From Minwuia sp. (GTDB lineage: Bacteria; Pseudomonadota; Alphaproteobacteria; Minwuiales; Minwuiaceae), in NCBI GenBank assembly GCA_029210175.1, contig JARGPL010000003.1, positions 235,621-299,620 on the forward strand: 64,000 bases of DNA. Direction: 5' to 3'. Made by a program: the position numbers and the translations under genes. Of this stretch, positions 7,832-18,130 are shown in pieces. Position 1 is the stretch's first letter, and every line of letters starts with the position of its first letter. The notes under the pieces are model-generated. The model ran no database searches. It saw only the letters and a program-made list of their open reading frames with translations, and was not told where the DNA came from.

Positions 7832-8623
7832 TCAGCGCTTGTAGTGCTTGCGGAAATCGGGCTTGCGCTTTTCGGCCAGCGCGTTGACGCCTTCCTTGGA
7901 CTCGTCGGTGTCGTAGTAGAGTTTGAGGGCCTGGAACGCCATGCCGCTGATGCCGCGTATCAACTCGGTATCGGCATTGAATGATTTCTTGGCCAGCGCG
8001 ATTGCCGTGGGGCTGCGCTCGTTCAACTCATCACACCAGGCGCGGACTTCCGCATCCAGGTCCGGTTCCGGCACGACCTTGTTGACCAGTCCCATGGTCT
8101 CCGCCTCCGCAGCCGAGTAGCGGCGGCACATGTACCAGATCTCGCGCGCTTTCTTCTCCCCCACCGACCGGGCCAGCAATGCGGTGCCGAAACCCGGATC
8201 GACGGACCCCATCTTCGGGCCAACCTGGCCGAAGATGGCCGAGTCTGCAGCGATGGTCATGTCGCACAGCGTCGCCAGCACATTGCCGCCGCCGATGGCA
8301 TAGCCGCGCACCTTAGCGATGACCGGCTTGGCCACGTCGCGCAGGGCCGTGTGCAGTTCTTCCACCGGCATGCCGACCGTGCCGCGAATGCCGCCTTGAT
8401 ACTGGCCGTCATGATTCTTCTGGTCACCGCCGGTACAGAAAGCCTTCTGCCCGGCGCCGGTCAGCACGATGGACCCGATGTCCGGGTCGTAGCCGGCGGT
8501 CATCAGCGCATCGATCAGTTCCACCACCGTGTTGTAGCGGAAGGCGTTGTAGACCTCCGGGCGGTTGATGGTGATATTCGCGGTGTGGTCCTCGACTTCG
8601 TAGAGGATGTCGTCATAGGCCAT
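7832..8623 (-). CDS. badI: BadI-like 2-ketocyclohexanecarboxyl-CoA hydrolase (crotonase fold)
   Basis: A 263-residue crotonase-superfamily protein very like BadI, which opens the ring of 2-ketocyclohexane-1-carboxyl-CoA to pimelyl-CoA. Distinctive stretches are AFCTGGDQKNHDG, YAIGGGNVLATLCDMTIA, FGQVGPKMGSVDPGFGTA and LKLYYDTDESKEGV, which match my memory of BadI much better than MenB or ordinary enoyl-CoA hydratases. ATG 8623 has GAGGAAACG upstream; starting at 8668 would overlap the upstream gene without a ribosome site. It lies directly downstream of the BadH-like gene. MenB-like 1,4-dihydroxynaphthoyl-CoA synthase is the main alternative. Confidence 0.82.
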   Translation of the reverse strand: MAYDDILYEVEDHTANITINRPEVYNAFRYNTVVELIDALMTAGYDPDIGSIVLTGAGQKAFCTGGDQKNHDGQYQGGIRGTVGMPVEELHTALRDVAKPVIAKVRGYAIGGGNVLATLCDMTIAADSAIFGQVGPKMGSVDPGFGTALLARSVGEKKAREIWYMCRRYSAAEAETMGLVNKVVPEPDLDAEVRAWCDELNERSPTAIALAKKSFNADTELIRGISGMAFQALKLYYDTDESKEGVNALAEKRKPDFRKHYKR

Positions 8624-8667
8624 GGTTTTCGTTTCCTCGATCAGTTGATTTGCCGGGCCGGATGACA

Positions 8668-9414
8668 TCAGCCACTCATGGTCAGGCCGCCGCTGACGCT
8701 GATCACCTGACCGGTGATGAAGGCCGCGTCATCGGAAAGCAGGAACGCGATCATGCCTGGATAATCCTCCGGCTGTCCCACCCGGCGCATGGGGATGGAG
8801 CGTTCCAGCGCGGCGGCAAGCTTTCCCTCAGGGTCGAAATCCCGGAACAGCTGCGTATCCGTCGGGCCGGGGCAGACCGAATTGCAGTTGATGCCCTGCC
8901 GGGCGTGTTCGCGCGCCAGCGTCTTCATGAAGGCAATCACGCCACCCTTGCAGTACGAATAGACCGCTTCCGCCGATGACCCGACACGCCCGGCATCGGA
9001 AGCGACGGAGACAATCCGTCCCTCCCCCCGCTCCGCCATCAGGGTCAGCACCGCGTGGGTCACATTGACCGGCCCGAACAGGTTTACATCGACGATGCGC
9101 CGCCACAATTCAGCGTCGCTCTTCAGGAACGGCACCATCTTGTCCCAGCCGGCGTTGTTGACCAGACCACTGATCGGGCCAACTTCGCTCTCCACCCGTG
9201 CCACTGCCGCGATCACGGCCTGCTGGTCCGAAATGTCGAGGCCGATGCCGATGGCACCGTTGCCGATCTCTGATGCGGCAGTCGCAGCACCTTCGCCGTT
9301 GAGGTCGAGGATCGCGACCTTCGCGCCCACTTCCGCCAGCCGCCCCGCCGTCGCCCGCCCGATGCCGCCAGCGCCGCCGGTCAACACCACCACCTTGTCC
9401 TTCAATCCACGCAC
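8668..9414 (-). CDS. badH: BadH-like 2-hydroxycyclohexanecarboxyl-CoA dehydrogenase (SDR)
   Basis: A 248-residue short-chain dehydrogenase with TGGAGGIGRA cofactor loop, NNAGWD, catalytic Ser region SVASDAGRVGSS, YSYCKGG (YxxxK) and a C-terminal ITGQVISVSGGLTMSG. The NNAGWD, ASDAGRVGSSAEAVY and SGGLTM segments are characteristic of BadH, which oxidises 2-hydroxycyclohexanecarboxyl-CoA with NAD. Its neighbour is BadI-like, supporting an alicyclic acyl-CoA beta-oxidation route. The CoA ligase and dehydrogenase of that pathway are not in the immediate surroundings, although an acyl-CoA ligase lies about 4 kb away. Confidence 0.85.
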   Translation of the reverse strand: MRGLKDKVVVLTGGAGGIGRATAGRLAEVGAKVAILDLNGEGAATAASEIGNGAIGIGLDISDQQAVIAAVARVESEVGPISGLVNNAGWDKMVPFLKSDAELWRRIVDVNLFGPVNVTHAVLTLMAERGEGRIVSVASDAGRVGSSAEAVYSYCKGGVIAFMKTLAREHARQGINCNSVCPGPTDTQLFRDFDPEGKLAAALERSIPMRRVGQPEDYPGMIAFLLSDDAAFITGQVISVSGGLTMSG

Positions 9415-9504
9415 ATCACCCTCCCCAGATTTCGTGTTTCGCTGAGATTGCCAGATGATACACTAGCTTACAAATGGGATGAATGGCCAACAGGGGAGAA
9501 AGCC

Positions 9505-10263
9505 ATGCTCGACGGAAAAAGGATTCTGATTACCGGTGCCGGGGGTGGCATCGGACAGGCCGCCGCCATTCTGGCCGCTGCGGAAGGCGCGCAGGTCATG
9601 ATCGCCGACGTCAACCAGGCCGGTCTGGAAGAAACACTGGAGATCATGCGGGCTGCGGGCAAGAGCGGCGAGATGCGGGTCACCGATGTCACCAGCGAGT
9701 CGGATGTCGCCAGGCTGATCAACGACACCGTCGCCGCGCTGGGCGGACTGGACTGCGCCTACAACAATGCCGGTATCGAAGGGGCCTGGGCACGCACCGC
9801 GGATTCCACGCTGGAGAATTTCGACCGGGTCGTCGCGGTGAATCAGACCGGTGTCTACCTGTGCATGCGCGCCGAAATCCAGGCAATGCTGAAGGCGGGC
9901 ACACCGGGTTCCATCGTCAATACGGCATCCATCGCCGGTATTGCAGGGGCGCAGTTCATGCCCGCCTACGTCGCCTCCAAGCATGCTGTGATCGGCCTGA
10001 CGGCCAGCGCCGCGATGGAATACGCGCGCAAGAACATCCGTGTGAACGCGGTCTGCCCCGGCCCGATCGAGACCCGGATGCTGAGTTCGCTAGCCAAGAA
10101 CCATCCACGCGCCGACGAAGCGATGCCGAATTCGACGGCCATGAAGCGCCTCGGTCAGCCGCGCGAGATTGCGGAAGCGGCATGCTGGCTGATGTCCGAC
10201 CGGTCGTCCTATGTCACCGGGATCGCCATGCCGGTCGACGGCGGCATGGTCGCCGGTCCGTGA
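9505..10263 (+). CDS. SDR family oxidoreductase
   Basis: A 252-residue classical short-chain dehydrogenase: GAGGGIGQA cofactor loop near residue 11, NNAG near 89, active-site TASIAGIAG and YVASKHA, then CPGPIETRM. The second residue of the beta-2 end (ADVNQ) suggests NAD(H) preference. The substrate is unknown. ATG 9505 has GGGGAGAAAG directly upstream; the longer frame beginning at 9448 has no ribosome site. It is divergent from the BadH-like gene, with about 90 bp between them that must hold both promoters, so common regulation is possible. Confidence 0.88.
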   Translation: MLDGKRILITGAGGGIGQAAAILAAAEGAQVMIADVNQAGLEETLEIMRAAGKSGEMRVTDVTSESDVARLINDTVAALGGLDCAYNNAGIEGAWARTADSTLENFDRVVAVNQTGVYLCMRAEIQAMLKAGTPGSIVNTASIAGIAGAQFMPAYVASKHAVIGLTASAAMEYARKNIRVNAVCPGPIETRMLSSLAKNHPRADEAMPNSTAMKRLGQPREIAEAACWLMSDRSSYVTGIAMPVDGGMVAGP

Positions 10264-10753
10264 TTGGCAGCCTTGCACCGGACGCAAGCTGAAACAGCCT
10301 TCAGGCCGGAACAGGCTGACATGCCGGACAAGCGCAGCATCATCCGATATCGACGCTTCACAGCATTGGAAAGCTAACGAAAACGTGGACCCCGGGTCTC
10401 ACGCCCGGGGTAACAATCTGGTTTGCGCCCTCTCGAAGAAGCGCCGACCCCAGACGGCATGCCCGGGCTTGACCCGGGCATCCAGTGGACCGCTCAGACG
10501 CCAAAAAGGCTGGGCACGCGGATCAGGTCTGTGTGCGCCGTGGAGAGGTGGTCGATTTGCGGTCACCACCCGCATTCGTCATCCCGGGCAAGCGCAGCAC
10601 CGTTCGCCCCGGAAGTGCCTGCCTCCCGGGTCTCGTGCCCCGTGGTGACGGCATTGTCGCGATTTGCGCCACATTCCATACCTCGGACGATGCCCCACTC
10701 AAACGCCGAAAAGCTGGCCCTCAGGTCGGGGGGAAGAGCACGACCGGAGCCGT
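10264..10753. repeat. Non-coding 490-bp stretch with repeated CCCGGG palindromes
   Basis: No gene is supported here. The stretch holds several related palindromic units: CCCGGGTCTCACGCCCGGGG at 10391-10410, GCCCGGGCTTGACCCGGGC at 10461-10479, CATCCCGGGCAAGCGCAGCA at 10580-10599, and CCCGGGTCTCGTGCCCCGTG at 10625-10644. The first and last are each followed after a short interval by TTTGCGCC, so they are diverged copies of one longer unit. The style resembles the short dispersed intergenic palindromes found in many alphaproteobacterial genomes. It may also carry terminator function between two convergent genes. Confidence 0.6.
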
Positions 10754-12139
10754 CTATTCGTCGGACACCAGCCCTGCCGGTTGCCCGACCGCAACGGCCA
10801 GCATCCCGTCCAGATCCAGAATGCGCTGCGCCACGCGTTTCACGTCCGCCGCCGTCACAGCGTCGATCAGTTCGGGGCGGCGTGAAACGTAGTCCTTGCC
10901 CAGATCATAGCGCTGCAGCGCGACCAGCAACCCGGCGATCCCCTTGTTGGAGGTCAGTTGCAGCGGAAACGCGCCGTTGATGTTGGCCTTGGCCTTGGTC
11001 AGACGGTCGGCGGTCGGGCCGTTCTCCGCATAGCTGCGGATGGTTTCGCGCAGCACCTGCCAGGCTTCCGCAGCCTTGTCATTGCTGGTGGACAGGCCAC
11101 CGAGCCAGAGGCCGTCGCGGCCCAGGGGACGCAGATAGCTGTAGATGCCATAGGTCAGGCCGCGCTTTTCACGCACTTCCTCGGTCAGCAGACTGGTGAA
11201 GCCGCCACCGCCCAGCATGTGGTTCATCACCCGTGCCGCGTCATAGTCCGGGTCATCGCGTTTCAGACCCGGCAGACCGAACAGGAATGCCGTCTGTGGG
11301 GTCGGATAATCCGACACGGTCAGACCGCGCGTGGACGCCATTGAAACATCGCCGAGACGCAGCGGCATTGCAGTCGCCGGCAGATCGCCAAAGGCGGCGT
11401 CCAGCAGCGGCTTCAGCGCTTCCGGTGAAACATCGCCGACAACGCCGATGATCAGCTGGTCACGGGCAAGCCGTTCCGCCACGAAGGCACGCAGGTCGGC
11501 GGTGGTGATGGCAGCCACGCTGATTGCCGTGCCTTCGACCGGCTGGCCGTAGGGATCATCGCCATAAGCCTTCTCGAAGAACAATTGTCCGGCGATGGTA
11601 TTGGGGTTCTGCGCGCCCCGGGCGATACCGGTCAGGATCTGGCGACGGATGCGCTCCACCGGTTCATCATCGAACCGCGGGCTGGTCATGGCCTGTCCGG
11701 CGAGCCTGAACGCGGCTGGCGCGTTATCGGTCAGGGTCTGCAGCGACATGGAGAATGAATCCCGCCCGGCCTCGAAGCTGAGGCGCACAGCCAGTTCATC
11801 CAGGCGCTGCTGAAATCCTTGTGAATCCAGATCAGCCGAGCCTTCGTCCAGCAAACCGGAGACCAGATTGGCGCGCCCTGCCAGTCCGGCCGGATCAGAG
11901 ACGGAGCCGCCCTGCACCCACAGCGCGGAAACAGCGATCATCGGGATCGACGGCTCCTGCTTCAGCCAGGCAACAACGCCCTTGTCGCTGCGGACCTCGA
12001 CAATATCACCCGACTGGGCAGGGGCCTGGGGCTGGGCCGGGGCCTGGGGCTGGGCCGGGGCCTGGGTCGCACCGGATGCCAGAGCCAGGGCGAAGGCAGG
12101 GATCAGAGCCTTGGCCGCAATGCGATGCATGATGCTCAT
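10754..12139 (-). CDS. M16 peptidase-family inactive partner subunit
   Basis: A 461-residue secreted M16 protein with a signal peptide (about residues 1-26) followed by an Ala-Pro-Gln repeat linker and two M16 domains. The zinc motif HxxEH is missing: the equivalent site reads NLVSGLLDEGS. The second domain keeps REKRGLTYGIYSY, the Arg/Tyr substrate-binding pair of the R/Y-type subunit. In bacterial M16B heterodimers (for example the Sphingomonas SPH2681/SPH2682 pair) one subunit holds zinc and the other this pair. The start overlaps the stop of the active subunit gene by 4 bp, so they are co-translated and probably assemble in the periplasm. Confidence 0.9.
   Translation of the reverse strand: MSIMHRIAAKALIPAFALALASGATQAPAQPQAPAQPQAPAQSGDIVEVRSDKGVVAWLKQEPSIPMIAVSALWVQGGSVSDPAGLAGRANLVSGLLDEGSADLDSQGFQQRLDELAVRLSFEAGRDSFSMSLQTLTDNAPAAFRLAGQAMTSPRFDDEPVERIRRQILTGIARGAQNPNTIAGQLFFEKAYGDDPYGQPVEGTAISVAAITTADLRAFVAERLARDQLIIGVVGDVSPEALKPLLDAAFGDLPATAMPLRLGDVSMASTRGLTVSDYPTPQTAFLFGLPGLKRDDPDYDAARVMNHMLGGGGFTSLLTEEVREKRGLTYGIYSYLRPLGRDGLWLGGLSTSNDKAAEAWQVLRETIRSYAENGPTADRLTKAKANINGAFPLQLTSNKGIAGLLVALQRYDLGKDYVSRRPELIDAVTAADVKRVAQRILDLDGMLAVAVGQPAGLVSDE
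12021..12066 (-). repeat. 18-bp tandem repeat encoding Ala-Pro-Gln linker
   Basis: GGGGCCTGGGGCTGGGCC occurs twice in perfect tandem (12021-12038 and 12039-12056) followed by a partial third copy. On the minus strand it encodes a six-residue QPQAPA unit just after the signal peptide of the inactive M16 subunit. Perfect copies in coding sequence suggest recent slippage and likely length variation between strains. Confidence 0.85.
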
Positions 12140-13488
12140 GACTTCTTCTCCGGCGAGAGGATGGCCGTGACGGAGCGTTCCATGCGGAACACGGCGCGTG
12201 CAGCGTCGACAATGTCATCCGCCGTCACGGCACGTACCCGATCCGGCCAGCTTTCCACATCGTCGACGGTCGCCCCGGCTGTCAGCGCATTGCCGAAGAT
12301 GCGTGCGCCCGTCGACAGACTGTCGCGAGCGTATATCGCATCCGCCAGCAACCCCGTGCGGGCGCGTTCCAGTTCCGCATCCGTCACACCATTGGCGATG
12401 ATCTCGGCCAGAGCCGCATCCATCGCGGCCTCGACCGTTGCCGTATCGCTGTCCGGCGCTGGCGTGGCATAGAGGCCGAAATTGCCCGGCCCCCGGCTGA
12501 CGCCCGAATACCAGGCACCGGCGGACACCGCGACACCCTGATCAACGACCAGACCGCGATACAGCCGGCTGGTACCGCCGCCGCCCAGGATTTCGGCCAG
12601 GAAGTTCAGCGGCGCGCTGCGACTGCGGTCGCCCCAGCCAACGCTGTCGGCCAGATACTGGCGCTGCCAGGATGTCACCGCAACACGTGGATCGCTGTGC
12701 AGGACCCGGCGGGCGGCACGGTGCGGCGGCTCCAGCGGCAAGTCGGCCACTTCCGTATCCGGATTGGCGGAGATGATGCCGTAATGCTTCTCGGCCAGCG
12801 GCTTCAGGTCCGCCGCCGTGATGTCACCGGCCACGATCAGGATCGCGTTGTTGGGCGCGTAATAGCGCTTGTAGAACGCCATCGCGTCGTCAAGGCTCAG
12901 GTTCTCGATCTCCTCCGCCCAGCCAATGACGGGGCGACCATAGGGGTGCTGCAGATACAGCGCGGCGCGGGCCTGTTCGCCGAACTGTCCTGCAGGTCGG
13001 GAATCCGTCCGCTGGCGGCGTTCTTCAAGCACGACATCGCGTTCCGTGCGCACATCATCCTCATCGAGCTGCAGGTTGACCATGCGATCGGCCTCCATCC
13101 CCATGACGAGGTCGAGCCGGTCCCGCGCAATCACCTGGAAATAGGCGGTGTAATCTAGCGAGGTGAAGGCATTGTCGCGCCCGCCATTGGCCGCGACGAT
13201 CTTGGAGAAATCGCCTGGCGCAATCTTGTCGGTGCCCTTGAACAGCAGGTGTTCGAGGAAATGGGCAACGCCGGAGCTGCCCACCGGTTCATCGGCGGCC
13301 CCCAGCCGATACCAGACCATGTGAACAACGACGGGCGCGCGGTGATCGGGGATCACGACCACTTCCATGCCATTGTCGAGGGTGAACGTCTCGGCGTTGA
13401 ACAGGCCAGCCTGGGCGCGTTCGGTCGGCAACATCAGCATCAGGGGCAGCAGCAGGGCGGTCAGGGCAGGCAACAGGGCGCGGGGCAA
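12136..13488 (-). CDS. M16 family zinc metallopeptidase (catalytic subunit)
   Basis: About 450 residues with a signal peptide (LLPALTALLLPLMLMLP...AQA) and two M16 domains. The inverted zinc motif is HFLEHLLFKGT near residue 64 of the mature region, with the distal glutamate in VLEERRQRTD, so it should be an active periplasmic peptidase on small peptides. It is upstream of and coupled to the inactive M16 partner. The start is uncertain: TTG 13488 follows GGAGAG by about 5 bases and gives a normal signal peptide; TTG 13530 would add 14 residues but has no ribosome site. Confidence 0.9.
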   Translation of the reverse strand: MPRALLPALTALLLPLMLMLPTERAQAGLFNAETFTLDNGMEVVVIPDHRAPVVVHMVWYRLGAADEPVGSSGVAHFLEHLLFKGTDKIAPGDFSKIVAANGGRDNAFTSLDYTAYFQVIARDRLDLVMGMEADRMVNLQLDEDDVRTERDVVLEERRQRTDSRPAGQFGEQARAALYLQHPYGRPVIGWAEEIENLSLDDAMAFYKRYYAPNNAILIVAGDITAADLKPLAEKHYGIISANPDTEVADLPLEPPHRAARRVLHSDPRVAVTSWQRQYLADSVGWGDRSRSAPLNFLAEILGGGGTSRLYRGLVVDQGVAVSAGAWYSGVSRGPGNFGLYATPAPDSDTATVEAAMDAALAEIIANGVTDAELERARTGLLADAIYARDSLSTGARIFGNALTAGATVDDVESWPDRVRAVTADDIVDAARAVFRMERSVTAILSPEKKS

Positions 13489-13665
13489 ATCATCTCTCCG
13501 GGTCCGGGGCGTGGACTTGGGCAAAGCCAAATCGGTGCATCAACTCGTCCTGACATGTGGCCAGTCATTGTCGGTTTGGCAAGTCACGGCTCAGCGACCA
13601 CGTTGCCTTGACTCTGGCATGGTGGAGCGGATGATCGGCCACGGAACTGCAGGAGGACGAGCCCC

Positions 13666-15402
13666 ATGACTGAACAGCACCAGCAAACGGGTCAGAAGCA
13701 TGATCCGCGCCCGCTGAATGGCGTTGCGCATGTCGCTGGCGACACAGGCCCGAAACTCTGGCACCGGACCATCCCGGACGTGTTTGCGGAGACCGCAGGA
13801 CGGTGTGCAACCCGGGAAGCGGCGGTCTTCATCGAGCAGGGGATTCGCTGGACCTGGGCAGAGCTGAGTGCGGAAGTCGATGCGCTCGCCCAGGGCCTCG
13901 CCCTGCTGGGGCTGAAGAAAGGAGACCGGATCGGCATCTGGTCGCCCAACCGCGCCGAATGGGTGCTGACCCAGTTCGCGACCGCCCGACTGGGCCTGGT
14001 CATGGTGAACATCAATCCGGCCTACCGCCTGTCGGAACTGGAATACGCCCTCAACAAGGTCGGCTGCCTGGCGCTGATCACGGCGTCCACATTCAAGACA
14101 TCCGATTACCTGGAGATGATTCGCACTCTCGCGCCTGAAATCGACCGGTGTGAACCCGGCGCGCTGAAATCCGAGAAGCTGCCGAGCCTGCGGTCGGTCA
14201 TTCGCATGGGCACCGAAACATCCCCCGGCATGTTCAACTTCGACGCCGTGCTGACGCAGGGGCGCCAGGACGGGAAGGCGGATCTGGATGCGATCACGGC
14301 CAGTCTGGACCCGGATGACGCCATCAACATCCAGTTCACATCCGGCACCACGGGCGCGCCGAAGGGCGCGATACTGACGCACAGCAACATCATGAACAAT
14401 GCGCGCTTCGTGGTTGGCGCGATGCACTTCACGGAGGCCGATCGGCTCTGCATTCCGGTACCGCTCTACCATTGCTTCGGCATGGTGATGGGCACCCTCG
14501 GCTGCGTCGCCACGGGCGCCTGCATGATCTTCCCGGCTGAGGCGTTCGACCCGGCCACGACCCTGGGCACGGTGTCGGCGGAGAAATGCACCGCGCTCTA
14601 TGGCGTCCCGACAATGTTCGTGGCCGCATTGGGTCATCCGGACTTCAAGCAGTTCGATTTCTCTCATCTGCGCACCGGCATCATGGCGGGCGCACCTTGC
14701 CCGACAGAGGTGATGAAGCGCGTGGTGGACGAGATGAACATGTCCGACGTCACCATCGCCTACGGCATGACGGAGACCAGTCCGGTGTCGTTCCAGAGCG
14801 GCACGGACGACCCTTTGGACCGGCGGGTAGCCACCGTCGGTCGTATCCACCCGAACGTCGAGTGCAAGGTGGTGGACGAGAACGGCGCAACGGTCGCGCC
14901 CGGCGTGCAGGGGGAGCTTTGTACCCGTGGCTATTCGGTCATGAAGGGGTATTGGGACGACCCGGAACGCACGGCGGAGGCCATTGACAGCGACGGCTGG
15001 ATGCATACCGGCGATCTGGCGACGATCGACGACGAAGGCTTCTGCAACATCACCGGCCGGGTGAAGGACATGCTGATCCGCGGCGGGGAGAACGTCTATC
15101 CGCGCGAGATCGAGGAGTTCCTGTTCCGGCACCCGAAGATCGCGGATGCGCAGGTCTTCGGCATTCCCGATGATCGGTTCGGTGAGGAAGTCTGCACCTG
15201 GATCGTGCTGAAGCAGGGAGAAACCGCGACGGAGGATGACATCAAGGCCTTCTGCAAGGGCCAGATCGCCCACTACAAGATCCCCCGCCATGTGCGGTTC
15301 CGCAACGAACTGCCCATGACGGTCACCGGCAAGCCGCAGAAGTTCCGCATGCGTGATGCGATGATCGAGGAACTGGGCCTGACGGTCGTGAAGACCGCGT
15401 GA
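13666..15402 (+). CDS. Acyl-CoA synthetase (AMP-dependent ligase, FadD/AcsF-like)
   Basis: A 578-residue AMP-forming acyl-CoA ligase. Motifs in order are the P-loop [12 protein letters not shown] near residue 222, [11 protein letters not shown] near 363, the hinge region [36 protein letters not shown] and the catalytic lysine in [12 protein letters not shown] near the C-terminus. It activates a medium- or long-chain or aromatic/alicyclic acid to its CoA thioester. AGGAGG stands about 9 bases before ATG 13666. It is divergent from the M16 genes and 28 bp upstream of mutS. A link to the nearby BadH/BadI-like genes is possible but unproven. Confidence 0.9.
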   Translation: MTEQHQQTGQKHDPRPLNGVAHVAGDTGPKLWHRTIPDVFAETAGRCATREAAVFIEQGIRWTWAELSAEVDALAQGLALLGLKKGDRIGIWSPNRAEWVLTQFATARLGLVMVNINPAYRLSELEYALNKVGCLALITASTFKTSDYLEMIRTLAPEIDRCEPGALKSEKLPSLRSVIRMGTETSPGMFNFDAVLTQGRQDGKADLDAITASLDPDDAINIQFTSGTTGAPKGAILTHSNIMNNARFVVGAMHFTEADRLCIPVPLYHCFGMVMGTLGCVATGACMIFPAEAFDPATTLGTVSAEKCTALYGVPTMFVAALGHPDFKQFDFSHLRTGIMAGAPCPTEVMKRVVDEMNMSDVTIAYGMTETSPVSFQSGTDDPLDRRVATVGRIHPNVECKVVDENGATVAPGVQGELCTRGYSVMKGYWDDPERTAEAIDSDGWMHTGDLATIDDEGFCNITGRVKDMLIRGGENVYPREIEEFLFRHPKIADAQVFGIPDDRFGEEVCTWIVLKQGETATEDDIKAFCKGQIAHYKIPRHVRFRNELPMTVTGKPQKFRMRDAMIEELGLTVVKTA

Positions 15403-15430
15403 GCCAGAAAGCCCGCATGGTCATGACCGC

Positions 15431-18130
15431 ATGAGCGCAAGCTCGGACCAGCCGACCCCGATGATGGTGCAGTATCTGGCGATCAAGCAGGATCACCCGG
15501 ATGCCCTGCTGTTCTATCGCATGGGCGATTTCTACGAACTGTTCTTCGATGATGCGAAGCGGGCGGCGGCCAGCCTCGACATCGCCCTGACCAAGCGTGG
15601 CAAGCACCTCGGCGCGGACATCCCCATGTGCGGCGTGCCCGTGCATGCGTCAGACCAGTATCTGGCGCGGCTGATCCGGGACGGCCACCGCGTCGCGGTC
15701 TGCGAACAGACCGAAGATCCGGCGGAAGCCCGCAAGCGCGGCGGCAAGTCCGTGGTGCACCGCGCTGTTGTCCGCCTGGTCACGGCGGGCACCCTGACCG
15801 AAGACAGCCTGCTGGATGCACGGCGCAACAATTACCTGCTGGCGCTGGCGCGCACGGGCAGCGGGCGCAATGCAAGCTTCGGTCTGGCCTGGATCGACAT
15901 GTCGACCGGGGAACTGCGGACCACGCAGGTGCCGGGCCACGCCCTCGCCGCCGAACTGGCGCGCCTCAGCCCCGGCGAGATCCTGCTGCCCGAGACCCTG
16001 CCCGATACCCTGGATGACCAGATCGGCGACTGGTCGGCATGTTTCACGCCCCTGCCCGCCCCCCGCTTCGACAGTCTGAGTGCCACCAAGCGGCTGACGG
16101 CCCTGTTTGGCGTCACCACCCTGGACGGCTTTGGCGGCTTCGAGCGTGCCGAGATCGCGGCGGCGGGTGCGGTGGTCGATTATGTCGAGCTGACGCAGAA
16201 GGGTCGGCTGCCCCCAATCCGCCCGCCCGTGCGCGAAGACAGCGGCGCGACCATGGGGCTGGACCCGGCGACACGACGCAATCTGGAACTGACGGAAACC
16301 CTGTCGGGGGAACGGCGCGGCAGCCTGCTCGCGGTCATTGACCGGACGGTCACCGGCGCAGGCGGGCGGCGGCTGGCCGTGGACCTTGCCGGACCGCTGA
16401 CCGACCCGGAAGCCATCGGACGCCGGCTCGACATGGTGCAGTTCTTTGCCGACAACGACACCCGGCGACAGGACCTGCGGGACGCCATTCGCCGCGCACC
16501 GGATATCGAACGTGCCCTGTCGCGCCTGGGGCTGGACCGGGGCGGCCCGCGTGATCTGGCGCACCTGCGCGATGCGCTGGCAGCCGCCGCCACGGCGCGG
16601 GCCGTGTTGGGGGACAGTGGCCCCCCCGACCTGACGCGGCTTGCCGACACCCTGCTTGGCCATGGTGCCCTGATCGATCAGTTGACTGCCGCTGTGGTGG
16701 ATGAACCGCCCTTGCTGCGGCGGGACGGCGGCTTCATCCGCGACGGCTTCGATGCGGCCCTGGACGAATTTCGCACCCTGCGTGACGAGAGCCGTCGTCT
16801 GATCGCCGCGTTGCAGAAGCGCTATGCGGACGAGACCGGCGTCACGGCCCTGAAGGTCAAGCACAACAACGTCCTCGGCTATTTCGTCGAGGTGGCGCAA
16901 CGCAATGCGGACAAGCTGGGTGACGGCTTCATCCATCGCCAGACCATGGCGCAGGTCATGCGTTTCACGACCACCGAACTCGGCGACCTGGAGGGACGCA
17001 TACGTTCTGCCGGAGACCGGGCGCAGGCGCTGGAGGAAAGCCATTTCACGGCGCTTGCGGAAGCCGTGCTGCAGCGCGCCGGACCCCTGGCGGAGACCGC
17101 CAGTGCGCTGGCGACGCTGGATGTGGCTGCCGGTCTTGCCGAACTGGCGCGGGAAGCCGACTTCTGTCGCCCGGTGGTCGACGGGTCACTCGACTTCTGC
17201 ATCAAGGGCGGGCGGCACCCGGTGGTGGAAGCCTTTGCGACGCCGGACGATGGCGCCGGGTTTCAGCCCAATGACAGCGACCTTGGTCCCGCAGGTGGTG
17301 CCCCCGCCAGTGGCCGCCCGGCAGACAGCGACGCGGACGCTTCGCCCGGGCGGCTGTGGTTGCTGACCGGCCCCAACATGGCCGGTAAATCCACGTTCCT
17401 GCGCCAGAACGCGTTGATTGCGATTCTGGCGCAGATGGGCAGTTTCGTGCCTGCCGCATCGGCGCGCATCGGTGTGGTGGACCGCCTGTTCAGCCGGGTC
17501 GGGGCAGCCGACGATCTGGCGCGCGGTCGCTCCACATTCATGGTCGAGATGGTGGAAACCGCAGCGATCCTCAATCAGGCAACGGAACGCAGTCTGGTCA
17601 TCCTGGACGAGATCGGGCGCGGCACTGCCACTTATGACGGCCTCGCCATCGCCTGGGCCACCGTGGAAGCGCTGCATGAAACAAACCGATCCCGCGGACT
17701 GTTCGCGACCCACTATCACGAACTGACCGCACTGGCGGAGCGGCTGGAACAGGTCACTTGCCGGACCATGCGGGTGATGGAATGGAAAGGCAGCATCCGG
17801 TTCCTGCATCAGGTCATCCCCGGCGCAGCCGACCGGTCCTACGGGGTCCAGGTGGCCCGCCTTGCCGGGTTGCCCAATGCCGTGATCCGGCGCGCCGAGG
17901 CAGTGCTGAAACGTCTGGAAGCGGAGGGTGGCGGGCGACGCAAGGTCAGTTTCGCCGATGACCTGCCCCTGTTCGCAGCCGCCCCCGTCGCGACCGCCGC
18001 CGCCAACCCGGCCGATGCGCGGCTGCGTGCGGCCCTTGCCGACATCCACCCCGACGACATGGCCCCGCGGGACGCGCACGAGATGCTGTATCGCCTGCGG
18101 GAGATGCTGGAGGACGAGAATGAGCAGTGA
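15431..18130 (+). CDS. mutS: DNA mismatch repair protein MutS
   Basis: An 899-residue MutS with all expected parts: mismatch-recognition FYELF motif near residue 36, connector and lever domains, clamp, then the ABC-type ATPase with Walker [14 protein letters not shown] near 648 and Walker B/signature [15 protein letters not shown] near 722. It binds mispairs and starts repair with MutL. A low-complexity insertion rich in Gly, Pro and Asp (about residues 608-640) precedes the ATPase. The last 11 bases overlap queC, which suggests co-transcription. Confidence 0.98.
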   Translation: MSASSDQPTPMMVQYLAIKQDHPDALLFYRMGDFYELFFDDAKRAAASLDIALTKRGKHLGADIPMCGVPVHASDQYLARLIRDGHRVAVCEQTEDPAEARKRGGKSVVHRAVVRLVTAGTLTEDSLLDARRNNYLLALARTGSGRNASFGLAWIDMSTGELRTTQVPGHALAAELARLSPGEILLPETLPDTLDDQIGDWSACFTPLPAPRFDSLSATKRLTALFGVTTLDGFGGFERAEIAAAGAVVDYVELTQKGRLPPIRPPVREDSGATMGLDPATRRNLELTETLSGERRGSLLAVIDRTVTGAGGRRLAVDLAGPLTDPEAIGRRLDMVQFFADNDTRRQDLRDAIRRAPDIERALSRLGLDRGGPRDLAHLRDALAAAATARAVLGDSGPPDLTRLADTLLGHGALIDQLTAAVVDEPPLLRRDGGFIRDGFDAALDEFRTLRDESRRLIAALQKRYADETGVTALKVKHNNVLGYFVEVAQRNADKLGDGFIHRQTMAQVMRFTTTELGDLEGRIRSAGDRAQALEESHFTALAEAVLQRAGPLAETASALATLDVAAGLAELAREADFCRPVVDGSLDFCIKGGRHPVVEAFATPDDGAGFQPNDSDLGPAGGAPASGRPADSDADASPGRLWLLTGPNMAGKSTFLRQNALIAILAQMGSFVPAASARIGVVDRLFSRVGAADDLARGRSTFMVEMVETAAILNQATERSLVILDEIGRGTATYDGLAIAWATVEALHETNRSRGLFATHYHELTALAERLEQVTCRTMRVMEWKGSIRFLHQVIPGAADRSYGVQVARLAGLPNAVIRRAEAVLKRLEAEGGGRRKVSFADDLPLFAAAPVATAAANPADARLRAALADIHPDDMAPRDAHEMLYRLREMLEDENEQ

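Noticed and set aside
13591..15291. A 566-residue open frame on the minus strand opposite the acyl-CoA ligase
   Set aside because: It is rich in His/Arg/Ala, matches no family, and is fully explained by GC-rich third-position bias of the ligase on the other strand, which has all its motifs.
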